A DNA stretch of 64,000 nt from Fulvia fulva (GCF_020509005.1 NC_063018.1:3720001-3784000); one strand, 5' to 3'; positions 32,653 through 46,051 are shown, counted from the stretch's first letter. Made by a program: numbers and translations. The notes: generated by a model not told the origin, from the letters alone.

Positions 32653-32711
32653 TTCGAATCCTTTACTTACGGAGCGACCGTGATACTACCCCCCTCTAAA
32701 ACACCTTCGTC

Positions 32712-33229
32712 TATTATAGTCTCCCTATATATATACAGAAGGTAGGGATAGAAGAGCCTTAGAGTACTTAGAAGTTATTAAGAAGTAAAAGTCTAGCTTA
32801 GTACGTAAGCGCTAAGAATTATATACCCCGTAATATTTACTACGGGACCTAGCCCTCTAAATTTACTACTCTACTAAACCTTAATAGATTCACTTCGGCT
32901 CGTGACTATATAACTTACGGTACTCCCGCGAGTACCCGCGACTACGCTAGACCCTAGAAGAAGCTCGTAGAAGACTCGGAACGTAGGGCAGGTTAGAATA
33001 AGGTTTTGAGCAAAGCTACTAAGCGCGGCTTCGTACGGGTTAGCCCTATTTATACGGGGACACGTACTCGCGAGGGTCGCGTATAAATATCTAGCCTTCC
33101 CTAGGCCTCTCTTACTTTCTTCGTCTTTCGTTTTATATAGCAATTATACTATACCCTTTATATCTATACTTCGTACCTATATTCTCGCTTTTATTCTTAT
33201 ATCTTATAGGCTAGGCTCTCGCCCTAACA
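32712..33229 (+). repeat. gypsy E 5' LTR (about 518 bp), strongly RIP-mutated
   Basis: Starts TATTATAGTCTCCC and ends CGCCCTAACA. It matches 38481-39000 base for base over long stretches apart from many C-to-T and G-to-A changes. Confidence 0.85.
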
Positions 33230-36200
33230 TCACGAAAGACTAACAAACTGTTAACTACTCGAGTCATCCTTATAGGTGACTACGCTACCGATAGAGGTGT
33301 TAACCTCGATAACTAAGACACTCTATTCTACTTTAGTAAGTGGGCTAACATCCCCTTCTCGAACGCCGCTACCTTCGGTACCTAGGTAAACGCTAACCCG
33401 GACACCGCCTACGCTCTTATTAACCGTACCGTCTCCTCTTTCCGCGAGACCGCCTAGTAGGTCGAGGAAGCAAATAACTAAGTAATATACCTTTAAGGTA
33501 TTATAAACACCTTCTAGAACCTCGTCCCGTACGCCGACGATAACCGCCGCTAGTACTTCTCTAAGAAGGTTAACGACCTAGACGAGTTCGACGGTAATAA
33601 GAGTAAGTTTAAGGCATTTAAGACACAGCTCACTATTAAGCTATTAGCTAATGCCGACCACTTTCCGTAAGAGAAGGATAAGGTTACGTACGTCTTCTCT
33701 CTCCTTTAGGGAGACGCCGCGGCTTAGGTATAACACTATATCGACAACGCTACGTAGACTATCGGCTGCCCGGACGTCCTCACCTTAATATAGGACCTCC
33801 GTGCTACCTTTAGTGATCTAGACCGTAGAGCTACCGCCTAGAACGCTATCTATAACCTCCTCTAGAAGAACAAGAGCTTCGTAGAGTACCTCGCGGCCTT
33901 TAACCGCGATATCGGGTTTACCGGCTATAACGAAGAGACTAAGAAGAGCACTCTCCGCCGTGGCTTATTAGTAGAGCTTCTTCGAGCCCTCGAGGACAAG
34001 GACGTCGGTACTATAAGCTTCCGTAAGCTCGTCGAGACCTACTAGCGCCTCGACTCTAATATAAAACACACCGCCTCTCTCCTCGCTTCCCGTTCTTAAG
34101 GTCGTTAGCCTCGTAGTCCCGGAAGCTACTTCGCTACTCTACTAGGCGCCGCCGCTCCTACGGCTCTCCCTCCCGTCTCTATAGGTAACGCTATAGATCT
34201 TAGCGCTAGTACCGCCGTCCCTCGAGTCTAGGGCCTCGTTAACGGTAAGCTTACTCCCGAAGAGAAGCTTCGCCGTCGCTAGGCCGGACTCTATACCTAC
34301 TACGGCGGTCTAGGCTATATCGTAGTTAACTATCCGTAGCTCGCTACCCGTAACGCCCGTAACCCGGTTCGCGGCGCTGTCGGCGCTATCGAGCCTACTC
34401 CTACTACTCCCGCTAAGTAGGAAAAAGCCTAGGTCTTCCTTATCGACGCGATAAAGACTAAGAATAACGTTTACCGAAAGTAAAGAGAGGAAAGAAGTTG
34501 AGGATCAATATAGTATAGCTAGACCTATACGACGAGACGGGTAAGGACTACGCTTATAAACCGTTCGTTACGAATGTAAATATCGGCTTAAAGAAACTCT
34601 CTTCTTCTAATCTCACTCTTATAGACACTAGCGTACTAGGCGAGTCTTTTATAGACTATAAACTCGCGACCTCTCTTAACCTCGAACCCTAGGAACTAAA
34701 GTACCCTCGTACCCTTAAACTCTTTAACGGTACGGAGACTACTACTAGTAAGATTACTTATATAATATATACGTTAATCACCCTCGGAGGCAAGCGTATG
34801 TCGATCACTAGCTTCCTTACGTCCCTACCGCATTAGAAGTTTATCCTCGGCCTCCCCTAGTTTAGACGACACTAACCTATTATCGACTAGACTTCCCTTA
34901 CTATTAGCTTCCCTCTAGAAGCTCCTCCGGTACCTCCGCCTTCTCCGCCGCCTTAGCGCGGTCCTAAGTATACTAAGATCTTCTAGGTAAACGCCGCTAC
35001 CTTTACTACTACTACTAAGTAGCCTAAAGCTTAAGTCTTCGCCGCCTCCCTCCGCGATATCGACATTACCCTCGAGAAGCTCGATAAGAGGCGTACACCT
35101 ACTAACCCTACTACGAAGGTCCCTCCTTAGGCACACCACATCCTCTACGTATTCGATACTAAGGCCGTAGACGAGCTGCCTCCTTATCGCCCTTACGACC
35201 ACAAGATTAAGCTAGAAGAAGGTGTAGAGACACCGTTCGGACCGCTATATTCTATATCCCGGGAAGAGCTTATCGTCCTTAAGAGATACCTTAAAGAGAA
35301 CCTAAAGAAGGGGTTTATTCGAGCGAGCCGTTCTAGCGCTAGTAGTCCCGTTATGTTCGTTAAGAAGCCCGGCGGTAGTCTACGCTTCTACGTAGACTAC
35401 CGAGGCTTAAACGCTATTATAAAGAAGAACCGCTACCTAATACCGTTAATTTAGGAGACGCTCGAGCGCCTCTCTAAGGCCAAGTACTTCACTAAGCTCG
35501 ATGTTATTACTACGTTCAACAAGTTACGAATAGTAGAAGGACACGAGTATCTTATAGCCTTCCGTACTCGCTACGGGCTATTCGAGTCGCTCGTTATGCC
35601 CTTCGGCGTTTATAACGGGCCTAGTACCTTCTAGAACTTTATTAACGACATCCTTTAGTAGTTCCTCGATCAGTTCTATACTACCTACATCGACGACATC
35701 CTAGTCTATAGCGAGACTAAGGAGGAGCACCGCGAGCACGTCTATAAGGTCCTTTAGAAGCTCGTAGACGCCGGCTTGTAGCTCGATATCGATAAGTACG
35801 AGTTTAAGAAGACCGAAGTCAAGTTCCTTAGTTTAATTATTACCGTAGACGGTATTAAGATAGACTAAGAGAAGATCGACGCTATCGTCGAATAGGATGA
35901 TCCTACGAACGTTAAGGAGGTCTAGGGTTTCCTAGGCTTTACTAACTTCTACCGCCGCTTTATCTACGTATTCTCGGGCGTAGCACGCCCTTTAACGAAG
36001 CTTACGCGTAAGGGTAAGAAGTTTGCCTAGACCGACGAATACTAGGAGGCTTTTGACTTACTTAAAGCGAAGTTTATTAAGAACCCGCTTCTATAGCACT
36101 TCGATTTCGAACTAGAGACCCGTATAGAGACTGACGTATCCGACGGCGTAGTAGGCGGTGTCCTACTATAACGCCGCTCGCCTAAATCTCCCTAGTTACC

Positions 36201-38480
36201 TATCGCCTTCCTCTCTAAGAAGATGACCGCTACGGAGTATAACTACGAGATCTACGACAAGGAGCTTCTCGCTATCGTTAAAGCTTTTAAAGAGTAGCGC
36301 CCCGAGCTCGAAGGCTCTACTATACCCGTCTAAGTAAGCTCCGACTATAAGAACCTCGTCTACTTTATAAAGAGCAAGCTGCTTAATCGTCGCTAGGCCC
36401 GCTAGAGCGAGTTCTTCTCCCGGTTTAACTTTATGATCTCGTATACGCCCGGTAAGGCTAACTCGATAGCCGACGCCCTTACCCGCCGCCCTAGTAACTC
36501 TCTCGTTAATCGAAGACGGGGCTAGCAAATCGTAGAGCAATAAGTCATTAAAGAGTACAACCTCTCTTCCGAGCTTCGAGAGTACCTATCGAACGGCTAG
36601 CCTATACTCGCCGCTTCCTTTACTACTCTTATACTCGCTCCTACCTACCTTAACGAGAGTAATAATAAATCCGAGCCTAAAGAATACGCCTCGGACGCTA
36701 AGGACTTAAACGACGATAAAGAGGGCTTAGTAACGACCGACGGCTCACCCGAATTAGACTTTAAGGGGTTTGATAATAAGGAGCAACCTAAAGGCATTAT
36801 AGTACGAGTACGAATAGCGTACGATACCGACCTAGGCGCCTAAGAGTTAGTTTAGGCCCTTAAATCTAGCGCGAGGACATTCCCGGGCTTCTCGCTATCC
36901 GAGTACGAGCTCTAGGAAGGTGTCGTCTACTTCCGTAAGAAGCTTTACGTACCGTAGCCCGAAGGCTCTAATATCCGAGCTGAGATTCTTTAAATCGTCC
37001 ACGACTCCGCCTCTAGGGGTCACCTAGGCGTAGCTAAGACCTATAAGCTCCTCGCTAGGTATTACTAGTAGCCGTATTCCTAGAAGGACGTCCGCCGCTA
37101 CGTACTAAATAACGCTACTTACCGAAGAGCTAAAGCTAACCGCTACCGCCCCTACGGTCTCTTATACCCTCTCCCGGCTCCTAATCGTCCGTAGAAGTAT
37201 ATCACTATAGACTTTATTACCGATCTTCCTTACGGTAAGACCTTTAGCGGCGTAAAGGCAAAGGCCCTTCTAGTGATCGTAGACCGTTACTCTAAGGACC
37301 GGTATATAATCCCGTACTAGAGTATAACCGTAAAGGAGACTACTCGCTTGTTCTACGAATTCGTCTAGCGCTTTTAAGGCCTCCCGGATAGTATTACCTC
37401 TAATAGAGGCTCCTAGTTTATCTCGTACTTCTAGAAGCGTCTATATACTATCCTAGGCATTAAGTATAACCTCTCGACTAGTTTTTAGCTACAGACCGAC
37501 GGCTAGACCGAGATTACGAACGCTATCCTCGAGTAGGTCCTTCGTTACTTCGTCGACTACTACTAAAAGGATTGGCCTTAGTATATCCCTACGGTAGAGT
37601 TCGCTACTCGTAACTAGGACTCGGAGACTACTAGCTACTCTCCCTTCTTTACTACGAGAGGTTACTACCCTCGTATAGGTATAGAACTAGAAGAGCCTCT
37701 CCCGCCTACCGAAGACGTAAACGAGTAAGTAGTAGACGAGTTCGCTACTATACTCTTATAGATCTATAAAGAAGTCTACGACGAGATAGTATACGTATAA
37801 GCAATCTACGAGGATCAAGCTAATCGTCGTCGCTAGCTAGCTCCGGACTACTAAGTAGGCGATATAGTCTACCTTAACTCTAAGAACATCAAGACGGACC
37901 GCCCCTCTAAGAAGCTAAGCTAGAAGAACCTAGGTCCTTTTGAGATTACCGAGCGTATTAGTTTATACGCCTACCGTCTAGCTCTTCCTACGAACATAAA
38001 GATCTACGACGTCTTCTATCCCGTACGCCTTCGGCCGTCGGCTAAGGACCTATTCCTAAACTAAAACTAAGACATACTAGGTCCTCCCGATAAAGTAGAA
38101 GTCGACGAGCCTATTAACCTACATTCTAACGACTATACCGTCCGTAAGATCCGGGGAATCCGCGTAGAGCCTAACGACGTTAAAGGACTACCGCCGATTA
38201 AGTATAAAGTCGAATAGCAAGGTTACCCTAAGTAGGATACCTTATAGGAACCTATCTAACATATCATCTTTAATCGTTAAGCAATCGAAGAATACTACGC
38301 CCGCGTAGACGGCCTAGAAGTCAATATCGGTAGGCTCTTCGAATCTAAGCTCTTCGACGGGGCTTACTAATAGTATATCGACTATGACATTAGGCCTAGG
38401 CCTAGTACTAAAGCTGAACATCCTCGATATATAGAACTACTACGGCTTCGTAGGAACTTAGCTTTGTTCGGGGGGGTTAC

Positions 38481-39000
38481 TGTTATAGTCTCCCTATAGA
38501 GTGTATAGAAGGTGGGGACAGAAGAGCCTTAGAGTGCTTAGAAGTCGTTAAGAAGTAACAGTCTAGCTTAGTATATAAGCGCTAAGAATTATATACCCCG
38601 TAACATTCACTACGGGACCTAGCCCTCCAAATTCACCCCTCTACCAAACCTTGACAGATTCACTTCGGCTTATAACTATATGACTTACGGCACTCCCGCG
38701 AGTACCCGCGACTACGCTGGACCCTAGAAGAAGCACGTAGAAGACTCGGAACGTAGGGTAGGTTAGAATAAGGTTTTGAGCAAAGCTACTAAGCGCGGCT
38801 TCGCACGGGTTAGCCCTGTTAATGCGGGGACACGTACTCGCGAGGGTCGCGTATAAATATCTGGCCTTCCCTAGGCCTCTCTTGCTTTCTTCGTCTTTCG
38901 TTTTGTGTAGCAATCATACTATACCCTTTTGTATCTACACTTCGCACCTACATTCTTACTTTCACCCTTACATCTTATAGGCCAGGCTCTCGCCCTGACA
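38481..39000 (+). repeat. gypsy E 3' LTR (520 bp), weakly RIP-mutated
   Basis: Starts TGTTATAGTCTCCC directly after the polypurine run GGGGGGGTTAC and ends CGCCCTGACA. It keeps many CpA/TpG sites that are TpA in the 5' LTR. Confidence 0.87.
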
Positions 39001-42000
39001 ATAGGCATCTTTAATAAGTGTTAAAGCGGCTTAGTTATTACCTATAAGCTTGACTAGCCTTAGCTCGTTAATAGTGCCCTTGCTTACCCTTATACTCGGC
39101 TAGAAAGAGCTCTTTCCCACTAGTTCTAGGCACCCTATTTCCCTAAGGATAGTAGCAAGAAATTGTGACTACTTTACGGCTTGTTTATAGCTATAAACTT
39201 AGCTTCTATTATTAATGTTATAATAGACTTCTACTTCCTACTTATCTAGGATATAGGTGATCTATAAAGGAACCATACGTATCCTAGAATTAAGACTCTA
39301 TCTACTTTGTCTATAGCGTAGTTAGAGTCCGAGTATCCCTAGAGATTGCCCCCTCCCTTTCTATATATAAGACCTAGGTCTAGGTACGACTGTAGGTATC
39401 GAAGAGCTTCTTTAAAGCCTTTATATACTACTACGAGGGATTAGTAATATATAAGCTAATTCTTCTAAGGGGAAAAACCAAGTCTGGCCTTGTCATTGTC
39501 ATTAGCTATATCTAGGTACTATTATAGCTCTAGTAATCCTATTTGTTACACCTCTTATCTATAGGTGCCGTAGGCACTAAATGCTCGTAGCTCTCTATAG
39601 GTAAGTAGGTTAGCGTAGCCTTCTCTCTAGCTATGTTCATCTTGGCTAAGTTTGCGTAGATATAGTGTCCTTAATCAAGCTTTAAAGTGCCTTAGAACCT
39701 GTCTCTTATAATCCTTATTCTAAGGATCTTTATAGGTTCACTAAGATCTTTAATCTTAAACACTTTTCTAAGCTTAGCCTTAAACTACTAAACATCTAAT
39801 AGCTTCGGAGCTATAATAGGTATGTTATCTATATAGGTAAGGACTATAAGGTCTCTATCCGTATAGATAAGTAGGTATAGATCTACCTAGGACTAGGTAA
39901 ATCTAATCTTCTCTAGCTTCGTAATATAGAGCTTGTTCTAGTCTCTAGCTACTTGCTTAAGCCTATAAAGGCTTCGTAGGACCTTGAACACTATGTTTAG
40001 AGGTGCTTTAACTCCTAGGGGTAGGATTATATAGATGTCTTTAAGGAGGCTACTTTAGGTAAAAGCATTATTTATATCTACTAGGTGTATCTCGAGATCT
40101 CTCTTATACACTACTACCATAAATACTCGGAGAGTATTATGTCTAATAGTAGGTGTAAAGGTCTCTTCGAAGTCAACCCTATATTTCTATAAAAACCTTC
40201 TTATAACTAGTCTTACCTTGAACTTCTTAATAGCTCTACTAATTATTCTTTTCATATCAAAGACCCACCTAGAAGTAATTAGATTCGCACCCTTTAGCGG
40301 TATAACTACTTCCTAGGTGTTGTTACTTACTAAGGTAATAAGTTCGTTCTCGATTGCCTCTCTCTATATATGTCCCTATTCGGGGTCTCCTACGGCTACC
40401 TTATAGGACTTTGGGATTGGCACTTCCTACTAATAGGCTATGGCCTACCTAATAGTAGCAAATGCATATTCTTCTACGTCGTTCAGAATCTCCTCTACCT
40501 AGCTTATTATAGGGTCTAGATAGAACATCTAGGCGATAAGAGCCTTATAGTGTTTAGCCTTATACTCTTTAGAGTTATTATCTCCGTCCCCCCTTGACCT
40601 CTTATTGCCTACAACCTGAGGTGGCGCTAGGTGTTCGGATAGGTCGAACTGAACGACATCTTCTTTTTCTTTTATTAGAGTACCCTAATCTCCAAACTTC
40701 TAGTATTCCCTAATGTCCTTTAGGGGAGGGGGAAGTTATATAGATAGCGGTTACTATAGTATTAATGACTCGGGTAGGTTCTGTATAGATCCACCGTTAT
40801 CGGCCTTCGATAGTGTTAAAACCGCCTTAATATTTTCTCCTAGCCTTCGTAACGGTGTTTCTAATAATCCCCTATCGGAAAATTTCGCCCTAAAGGGCTT
40901 CCTCCTAATAGGATTACGCTATAGCGCTCGACTCGGCTAGTTAGTAAAGGTGATACTAAGATCTATATCTCCCCCCTTCTTATTCTCAAACTAGTCGACG
41001 TGACTATACGCTTTTATAGCTTTTATATCGGGATCCTAGAACAGCTATTGTTTTGTAGTGTTTTCTAAGTAGCCTATAAACACGGCTTCTTTTCCTCGGT
41101 TTATTAACTTGTCTCTCCTCAAGCCTTAAGGTTGGGCTCTTAGGTCTATATAGACTATAGCTTTATATCCCTAGACGCGGAAATGGTCGACTAACGGTAC
41201 TTAGCTAGTAAAGGCTTCTTCTAGTGAAAGAGCAATACTATCAATAATCGGACTATTAGGTAGTCTGTTTCTAATTATAGTCTGTACTTATAAAGCTTCT
41301 AGCCAGAACTTAACTAGTATACTAGAGTCTTTAAGTATAGCCCGGACTATGTTCTTAGAGGCTTGAATTGACCTTTCTATAGGTCTATTCTGAAGAGAGT
41401 TATAGGAATCAGTTGTGTCTATCTAAGTACTAAACTCCTTCTCCTACTCTTTTAGCAAGGCGAGAATTTCCTTTGTACTATTACTACGGATCGTAGATAG
41501 AAAGCACCTTGACTACCGTTCTGCCTAGACCTTCTAATCCCGTAGGGCTATAGGAGCGTCGCTCCTGGCCTTCAAAGGGATTACCTACTTCTTCCTAGAG
41601 AAGTTGTCTATAATCTCAAGCTAATATTTATATCCTAGCCTAGAGACTGCGCCCTAAAAAGGCCTATAGATGTCAATAGAGATGAGGGCCAGCCTCTCCC
41701 CTTTCCTCTCTATAGTAGGTCCTTTGAACTTCCTTATATTTATAAGGGAGCAGACCTTATAATTCTGGTGTTTAGAAGGAATAGGAATAGGATCTTTCTT
41801 ATTAGTGACTCTATATAGGTTTCTTAGTAGTCCCTTGCTAAGGTGTATACATCTTCTATACTATAGCTACTACTGATCTTCGGACTTAGTATTAGCTATA
41901 GCAGTACCGTCACATTCTTAAGAGAGTATACTAGTATACTATAGCTTAAGAATTTCCGAGATCGAGTCGATAAACGGTACTCCTCCTCGAAGTTTAGTCT

Positions 42001-43873
42001 AGACAACGGGTTTACTAGACAAGGATTTTAGGGTGAAACTAGGTGGTTAGATAGCAAACTATTAGCTAAACTAATTCCACAAAACAAGACTAACTCTAAG
42101 GCTAGGAACAAATAGGACATTTTCTAACACAATTTGCTTTCTAGAAGGACTACCTATTACTACACTTCCTATATATGTAGCTTGTAGATAGCCACCCCTA
42201 ACCTTGATCTACTTCCTCTTTTGAAGAGGCTTTAGTGTCCTAATTAGTAAATCTTAGTCAGTTATATATAATGATGTATAAGAGTTAAGTAACTACTCGG
42301 ACGAGGGGTACTTGCCTTTAGCTTCTATAGTAGAATAGGCAACCTTATTAACATCATTATCTTCTAATAGTATCTTAGAGTCTAATACGTCTTCCTAGGT
42401 CGTATAGGCCCTTATAGGCTTACTAGAGGAGGCCTTTAGCTTACGGCTCTCCTTTATCTACTTTGTAAGGTCCGTTATTACCTTAAGGACATTACGAAGG
42501 TTTAGTAATAATGACATCCTACGAGGTAGTGACGGTTGTCTCTTAGTAGGGTAGGTAACCCTAGCTAGTTTGTCCTTATTCCTAATAGCCTACTAAGCTG
42601 TAGAAAGGTATAGGCACTTGCTTATAAAATGGTTACTACCGTAGAGATAGTACGTAAGCTTGCCCTAGAAACCCTTCTTAGCGAATATAGCTGTCCCTTA
42701 ATAAATCATTGATTCTTGCTTCTCCCTAAGAATTGTAAGAATGTCTTATAGTAAGAGATTTACCTAGGCATCAATTGCATCGCGAATTGAGCCAAATGAG
42801 TCTAGTAGAGCTACTAAGAGTTGCTAGATCTTTCTGTCCTTAGTCTTAATATCTTAAAACTAAGGCGAGATTAAAACAGCCCTCCTTATAATTGAGCTGA
42901 GCTCCTACTAGGCGTCATCTATTGACTAGTCCTCTGTCATTACGAAATTAGTGTATTGCTAAAGCAAACTTCTTCTAGTAGCGAGAAGTCTTCTCTTGTA
43001 TTTAGCTTCAGCCCATTCCTACAACTCCTTCGTATACTAGATCTCGTATATTATCTCTTAGTCATCTATCGACAGACAGATATACATCTTATATAGGGCC
43101 GTTATATTGTGCCGTCTATACGATGCCTTCCTTATCGCTTAATCTAAAGGAAGGGATGACTCCGATAATGTAGAGGGTGTCGCTATAGATAGGGTTGTAG
43201 CGGGAATGTCCGTAATAATGTCTTCGAGGACCTAGTTAACCTACTTTAATACTAGGTGTATTCTTATTAGCTTGAACTATATTTCGTGGTTCTCTCTTAT
43301 TAGAAGAGGTGCTGCTCTCTTTCTTATAAACCTAGTCTCGTTCTCCATTTTTATAAGTTAAGGGACAGGTTAGCTACCCTTAGGTAAAAGGATATATTCG
43401 GTCGTACGCGATTAGATCGATAGGAGGTGAACCGAACGCGAGATTAATAGTAGAGAGAATAGCTGTCTACTAGAAAGCGAGGAAAGTCGGTCGTAAGGAT
43501 AGTGTTTTTAAGACACTATCTCGTATTAGTACTAAGATACTATAGCGTAACTCTCTTAGTAGAGGGGGTTTCTAAGACACTACGGCTCTCTTAGAATAAA
43601 CAGTTAGTCGATGCGAACGCGATGTCCGGAGAGCGACTCTTCTTAGTAAGCTCGCCTACTTGTCTAAGGTATTAGTATAGGCTCCCTAACTCGGAGTCTA
43701 ATAGTGCCTTACTAGGCTCTTTTACGTCTTATATACACCTATAGCACGGCTATAGCTTCCTATATAAGGCGGGTACGGCCTCTAGTCTGCCTTCCTTTTG
43801 TTCTAAAGAGGAATAACTCTAATACGACTTTGTCGAGGGTAAAACACCGAGTTGCTAACCCGGGCTTATAACC
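39001..43873 (-). mobile_element. copia B-prime: RIP-mutated relative of copia B, 3' end missing
   Basis: On the minus strand this follows the copia B polyprotein from its ATG (43348-43346, E-N-E-T...) through gag, protease, integrase, RT and most of RNase H, saturated with RIP stops. It breaks off at 39001 within the D-A-H-V RNase H region, next to the gypsy E LTR. The last roughly 170 bases of pol and the 3' LTR are absent. The primer-binding site at about 43859-43873 (plus strand GGGCTTATAACC) is the RIP-changed form of that in copia A and B. Confidence 0.8.
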
Positions 43874-44107
43874 TATTAAATAGGTACGAGTTACGTAGTA
43901 GTAGAAGACGGCGGATCACACTAAAGACGAAGAAGGACCTAATAGGATAGCGTATATCTATATATAGTATCGCTAGTATTAGTGTAGGTAGATACTAGGT
44001 GTCCGGATGTTTGCTAGCCTATAGGCTAGTAAACCCTAGTTACGTAATCTAGTCACATAATATACCTACACCTACATACTTGTCCTACGGCCTATATGTT
44101 CTCAATA
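43874..44107 (-). repeat. copia B-prime 5' LTR (about 234 bp)
   Basis: Starts TATTAAATAGGTACGAG and ends TTCTCAATA. The half next to the primer-binding site matches the copia B LTR with RIP changes; the outer half has diverged, so this is a sister subfamily rather than the same copy. The ends are judged from copia B. Confidence 0.6.
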
Positions 44108-44545
44108 TAGACTATAACAAGAGATAGCCGCGAGGACTAATACCGGTAGGAGGTAAGTAGCTATATTAGGAATACTTAGTAAAATATATTAGATATAATA
44201 AGCTATCCTATAAAGCTACGGACTAGGTTATCGAGACTACCGCCGCCTCCGTAGCCGACTTTTACTATAACTACCCGAGAGCGACTAAGCCACCTAGTTT
44301 TTAACTACCTATAGACTAGATACTAAATAAGAATACTATAGGCATACGTATAGCGCGCTAACTAGTATAAGTAGCGATAGCTCTAATACCGATAGAACGA
44401 GGCCTCCGGGCTTATAAGAAAGAGAGCGATATATATAGTCTAATAGATAATAAGGTATTTACGAAGGTAATAAGAGATATAATAGATACGACAGATATAA
44501 GAGGAGGGGAGAGTGCTCTAGAGCGCACTCTAAGAGGGGGGGTAG
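44108..44545 (+). mobile_element. gypsy H 3' end with chromodomain remnant
   Basis: Plus-strand reading through stops at about 44158-44290 gives Y-L-V-K-Y-I-R-Y, then Y-K-A-T-D-x-V-I-E and A-D-F-Y-Y-N-Y-P-R-A, which has the order of a chromodomain (Y-L-V-K-W-x-G-Y ... T-W-E ... F-x-x-x-x-P). It is followed by a polypurine tract (AAGAGGGGGGGTAG, about 44531-44545). It is the 3' tail of a chromovirus whose remainder is lost. Confidence 0.5.
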
Positions 44546-44749
44546 TATTACCGTACCGGCGTATATTTACTTAAACCCGCGGGCACGTACCTAGACCTCG
44601 CGCCCGCTAACTAATCCGACTAGCGGCTTAGCGCCCGTATATAACTCTCGCGCCCTCCGCGCCTCCCTTAGATAGAACATCTATTCTTAGATAGAACATC
44701 TATTCGACTTGTACCTTACCCGACTACGTACTTATACCTACTTATAACA
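44546..44749 (+). repeat. gypsy H 3' LTR candidate (about 204 bp)
   Basis: Begins TATTACCGTACCGG right after the polypurine tract and ends TTATAACA; integrase coding of gypsy D starts shortly after. Inside it a 19-base unit containing GATAGAACATCTATTC is duplicated (about 44671-44710). No second copy exists in the window to confirm the ends. Confidence 0.45.
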
Positions 44750-45848
44750 CTACTAAAATCTTTCTATAGCCTTCTATCTAGAAACGGATAGGCAATTAGA
44801 ACGTATAAACTAAGTAATCGAATAGTATATCCGCGTCTATACTAACTATTAATAAGATAACTAGGTCGAGTTACTACCCGACGCCGAGTTCGCCCTTAAT
44901 AATTACGAGTCTATAAGTACTAGAATAACTCTATTCTTTACCGACTCTAGCCGCTACCCGCGGATAGAGTTTAGTAGCCTAGCTAAACTATAAGTTATAG
45001 CTCGGGAAGTACCTAACGTCGAGGCCGCTAACGCGTTAGTCAATAATATATAAGATACTTATATAAGATACTTAAGTATAAATACGGCGGGTACTCGAGT
45101 CTATACGCTACGACCGTCTAGACGAGCTACGCGATTTATATACTTTTACGTAAGTATAAACGGCCGACGCCGTAAATACTCGGCGAGTGCTAGCGCCTAC
45201 CTACTAGCCTAATAATATAGTTCTACTAGATACCCGTGATATTAAGACTACGCGCCTAAGTAAGAAACTCGATTATAAGTTCCTTAGACCGTTTCGAGTC
45301 GTTAGGGCCGTAGGTAGACGCTCGTATAAACTCGAACTTAGCGATAGGATATAAATCTATAACGTGTTCTATACGAGTAAGTTACGCCGCGTAGTAACCG
45401 AAGGGATATCTAGATAACGTAGACTACTACTAGCGCCCGTGATTATCGAACGCGAAGGCTAGGTATCGGAGGAATACGAAGTAGAGAATCTAGTAGATTC
45501 TAAGATTAGGTATAACGATATATAGTATATAGTTATTTAGAAGGATCGTACGCGGAGCTAGGCTAAGTAGTTAGCCGTACTCTCTAGATATAAAGAACTC
45601 GTAATCGCGTTCTACTAGCGATACCTAGATAAACCTAAGCCTACCTTCGACGGACTCAATTAGCCGGTAACTTAATACGGGCTAGCGCTAATCCTCGGAC
45701 CGTATATATAAATACGGCATAACTATAGCTTCCTCGATAAAGCTCTCGAAACTAGTACCGGTATTAGTACTAGCGATAGCCCTCTATACGCTCCGAGTAT
45801 TAAACGTAGAAATGTTATAGGAGCTCCTTATTCGAGGAGGGGGGTTAC
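44750..45848 (+). mobile_element. gypsy D internal region, integrase end and chromodomain
   Basis: Plus strand, through stops: D-R-Q-L-E...N-x-V-I-E-x-Y-I-R-V-Y-T-N-Y (the catalytic Glu helix of integrase) and V-E-L-L-P-D-A-E-F-A-L-N-N-Y at about 44790-44910; K-L-D-Y-K-F-L-R-P-F-R-V-V (a G-P-F-type motif) near 45270; Y-N-V-F-Y-T-S-K-L-R near 45360; and a chromodomain E-Y-E-V-E-N-L-V-D-S-K-I with Y-I-V-I-x-K at about 45470-45650. A polypurine tract (GAGGAGGGGGGTTAC) precedes the LTR at 45849. Confidence 0.7.
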
Positions 45849-46046
45849 TATTACGAGATAGCCCTTTTTACGAACTACCTCGTAATATAGTATCGTCGGC
45901 TATACGTCCGCGCGCTAGCGGCCGCTAGTACCCGCTAGCTCGATTCGCGCGACTTTATCTTCTCGCGCTTCTCGCGCTCTATTAGATAGCTCGCGTAACT
46001 ATATATATCTTTACCCGACCCTATTATAGTACTCTCGCCCGTAGTA
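45849..46046 (+). repeat. gypsy D 3' LTR with internal deletion
   Basis: Starts TATTACGAGATAGCCC like copies 1 and 2 and follows them to CTCGCCCGTA, then jumps to the terminal GTA, missing about 88 bases present in the other copies. It is directly followed by the CTCTT duplication. Confidence 0.7.
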
Positions 46047-46051
46047 CTCTT
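46047..46051 (+). repeat. target-site duplication CTCTT, right copy (gypsy D)
   Basis: Pairs with 18017-18021, 28 kb away. Confidence 0.75.

Larger units (their letters stand above)
32712..39000 (+). mobile_element. gypsy E: Ty3/gypsy chromovirus, RIP-mutated
   Basis: A 6.3-kb element with 518/520-bp LTRs. Read through stops: gag (about 33260-34500) ending in a zinc knuckle whose Cys/His are RIP-changed (Y-T-Y-Y-G-G-L-G-Y, 34290-34336); protease (L-I-D-T-S-V-L-G-E-S near 34620); reverse transcriptase (35220-35950) with F-I-R-A-S-x-S-x-x-[11 protein letters not shown] and Y-I-D-D-I-L-V-Y-S at 35686-35712; RNase H (about 36040-36500); integrase (36990-37700) with H-D-S-A-S-R-G-H-L-G-V; the G-P-F motif near 37935; and a C-terminal chromodomain (about 38130-38310). 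No matching target duplication flanks it (TCGTC left, ATAGG right), so at least one side was rearranged. It is dead. Confidence 0.85.

Noticed and set aside
35686..35712. Possibility that gypsy E RT is functional because Y-I-D-D-I-L-V-Y-S is intact
   Set aside because: Numerous in-frame stops lie on both sides, and the protease and zinc-knuckle residues are mutated.
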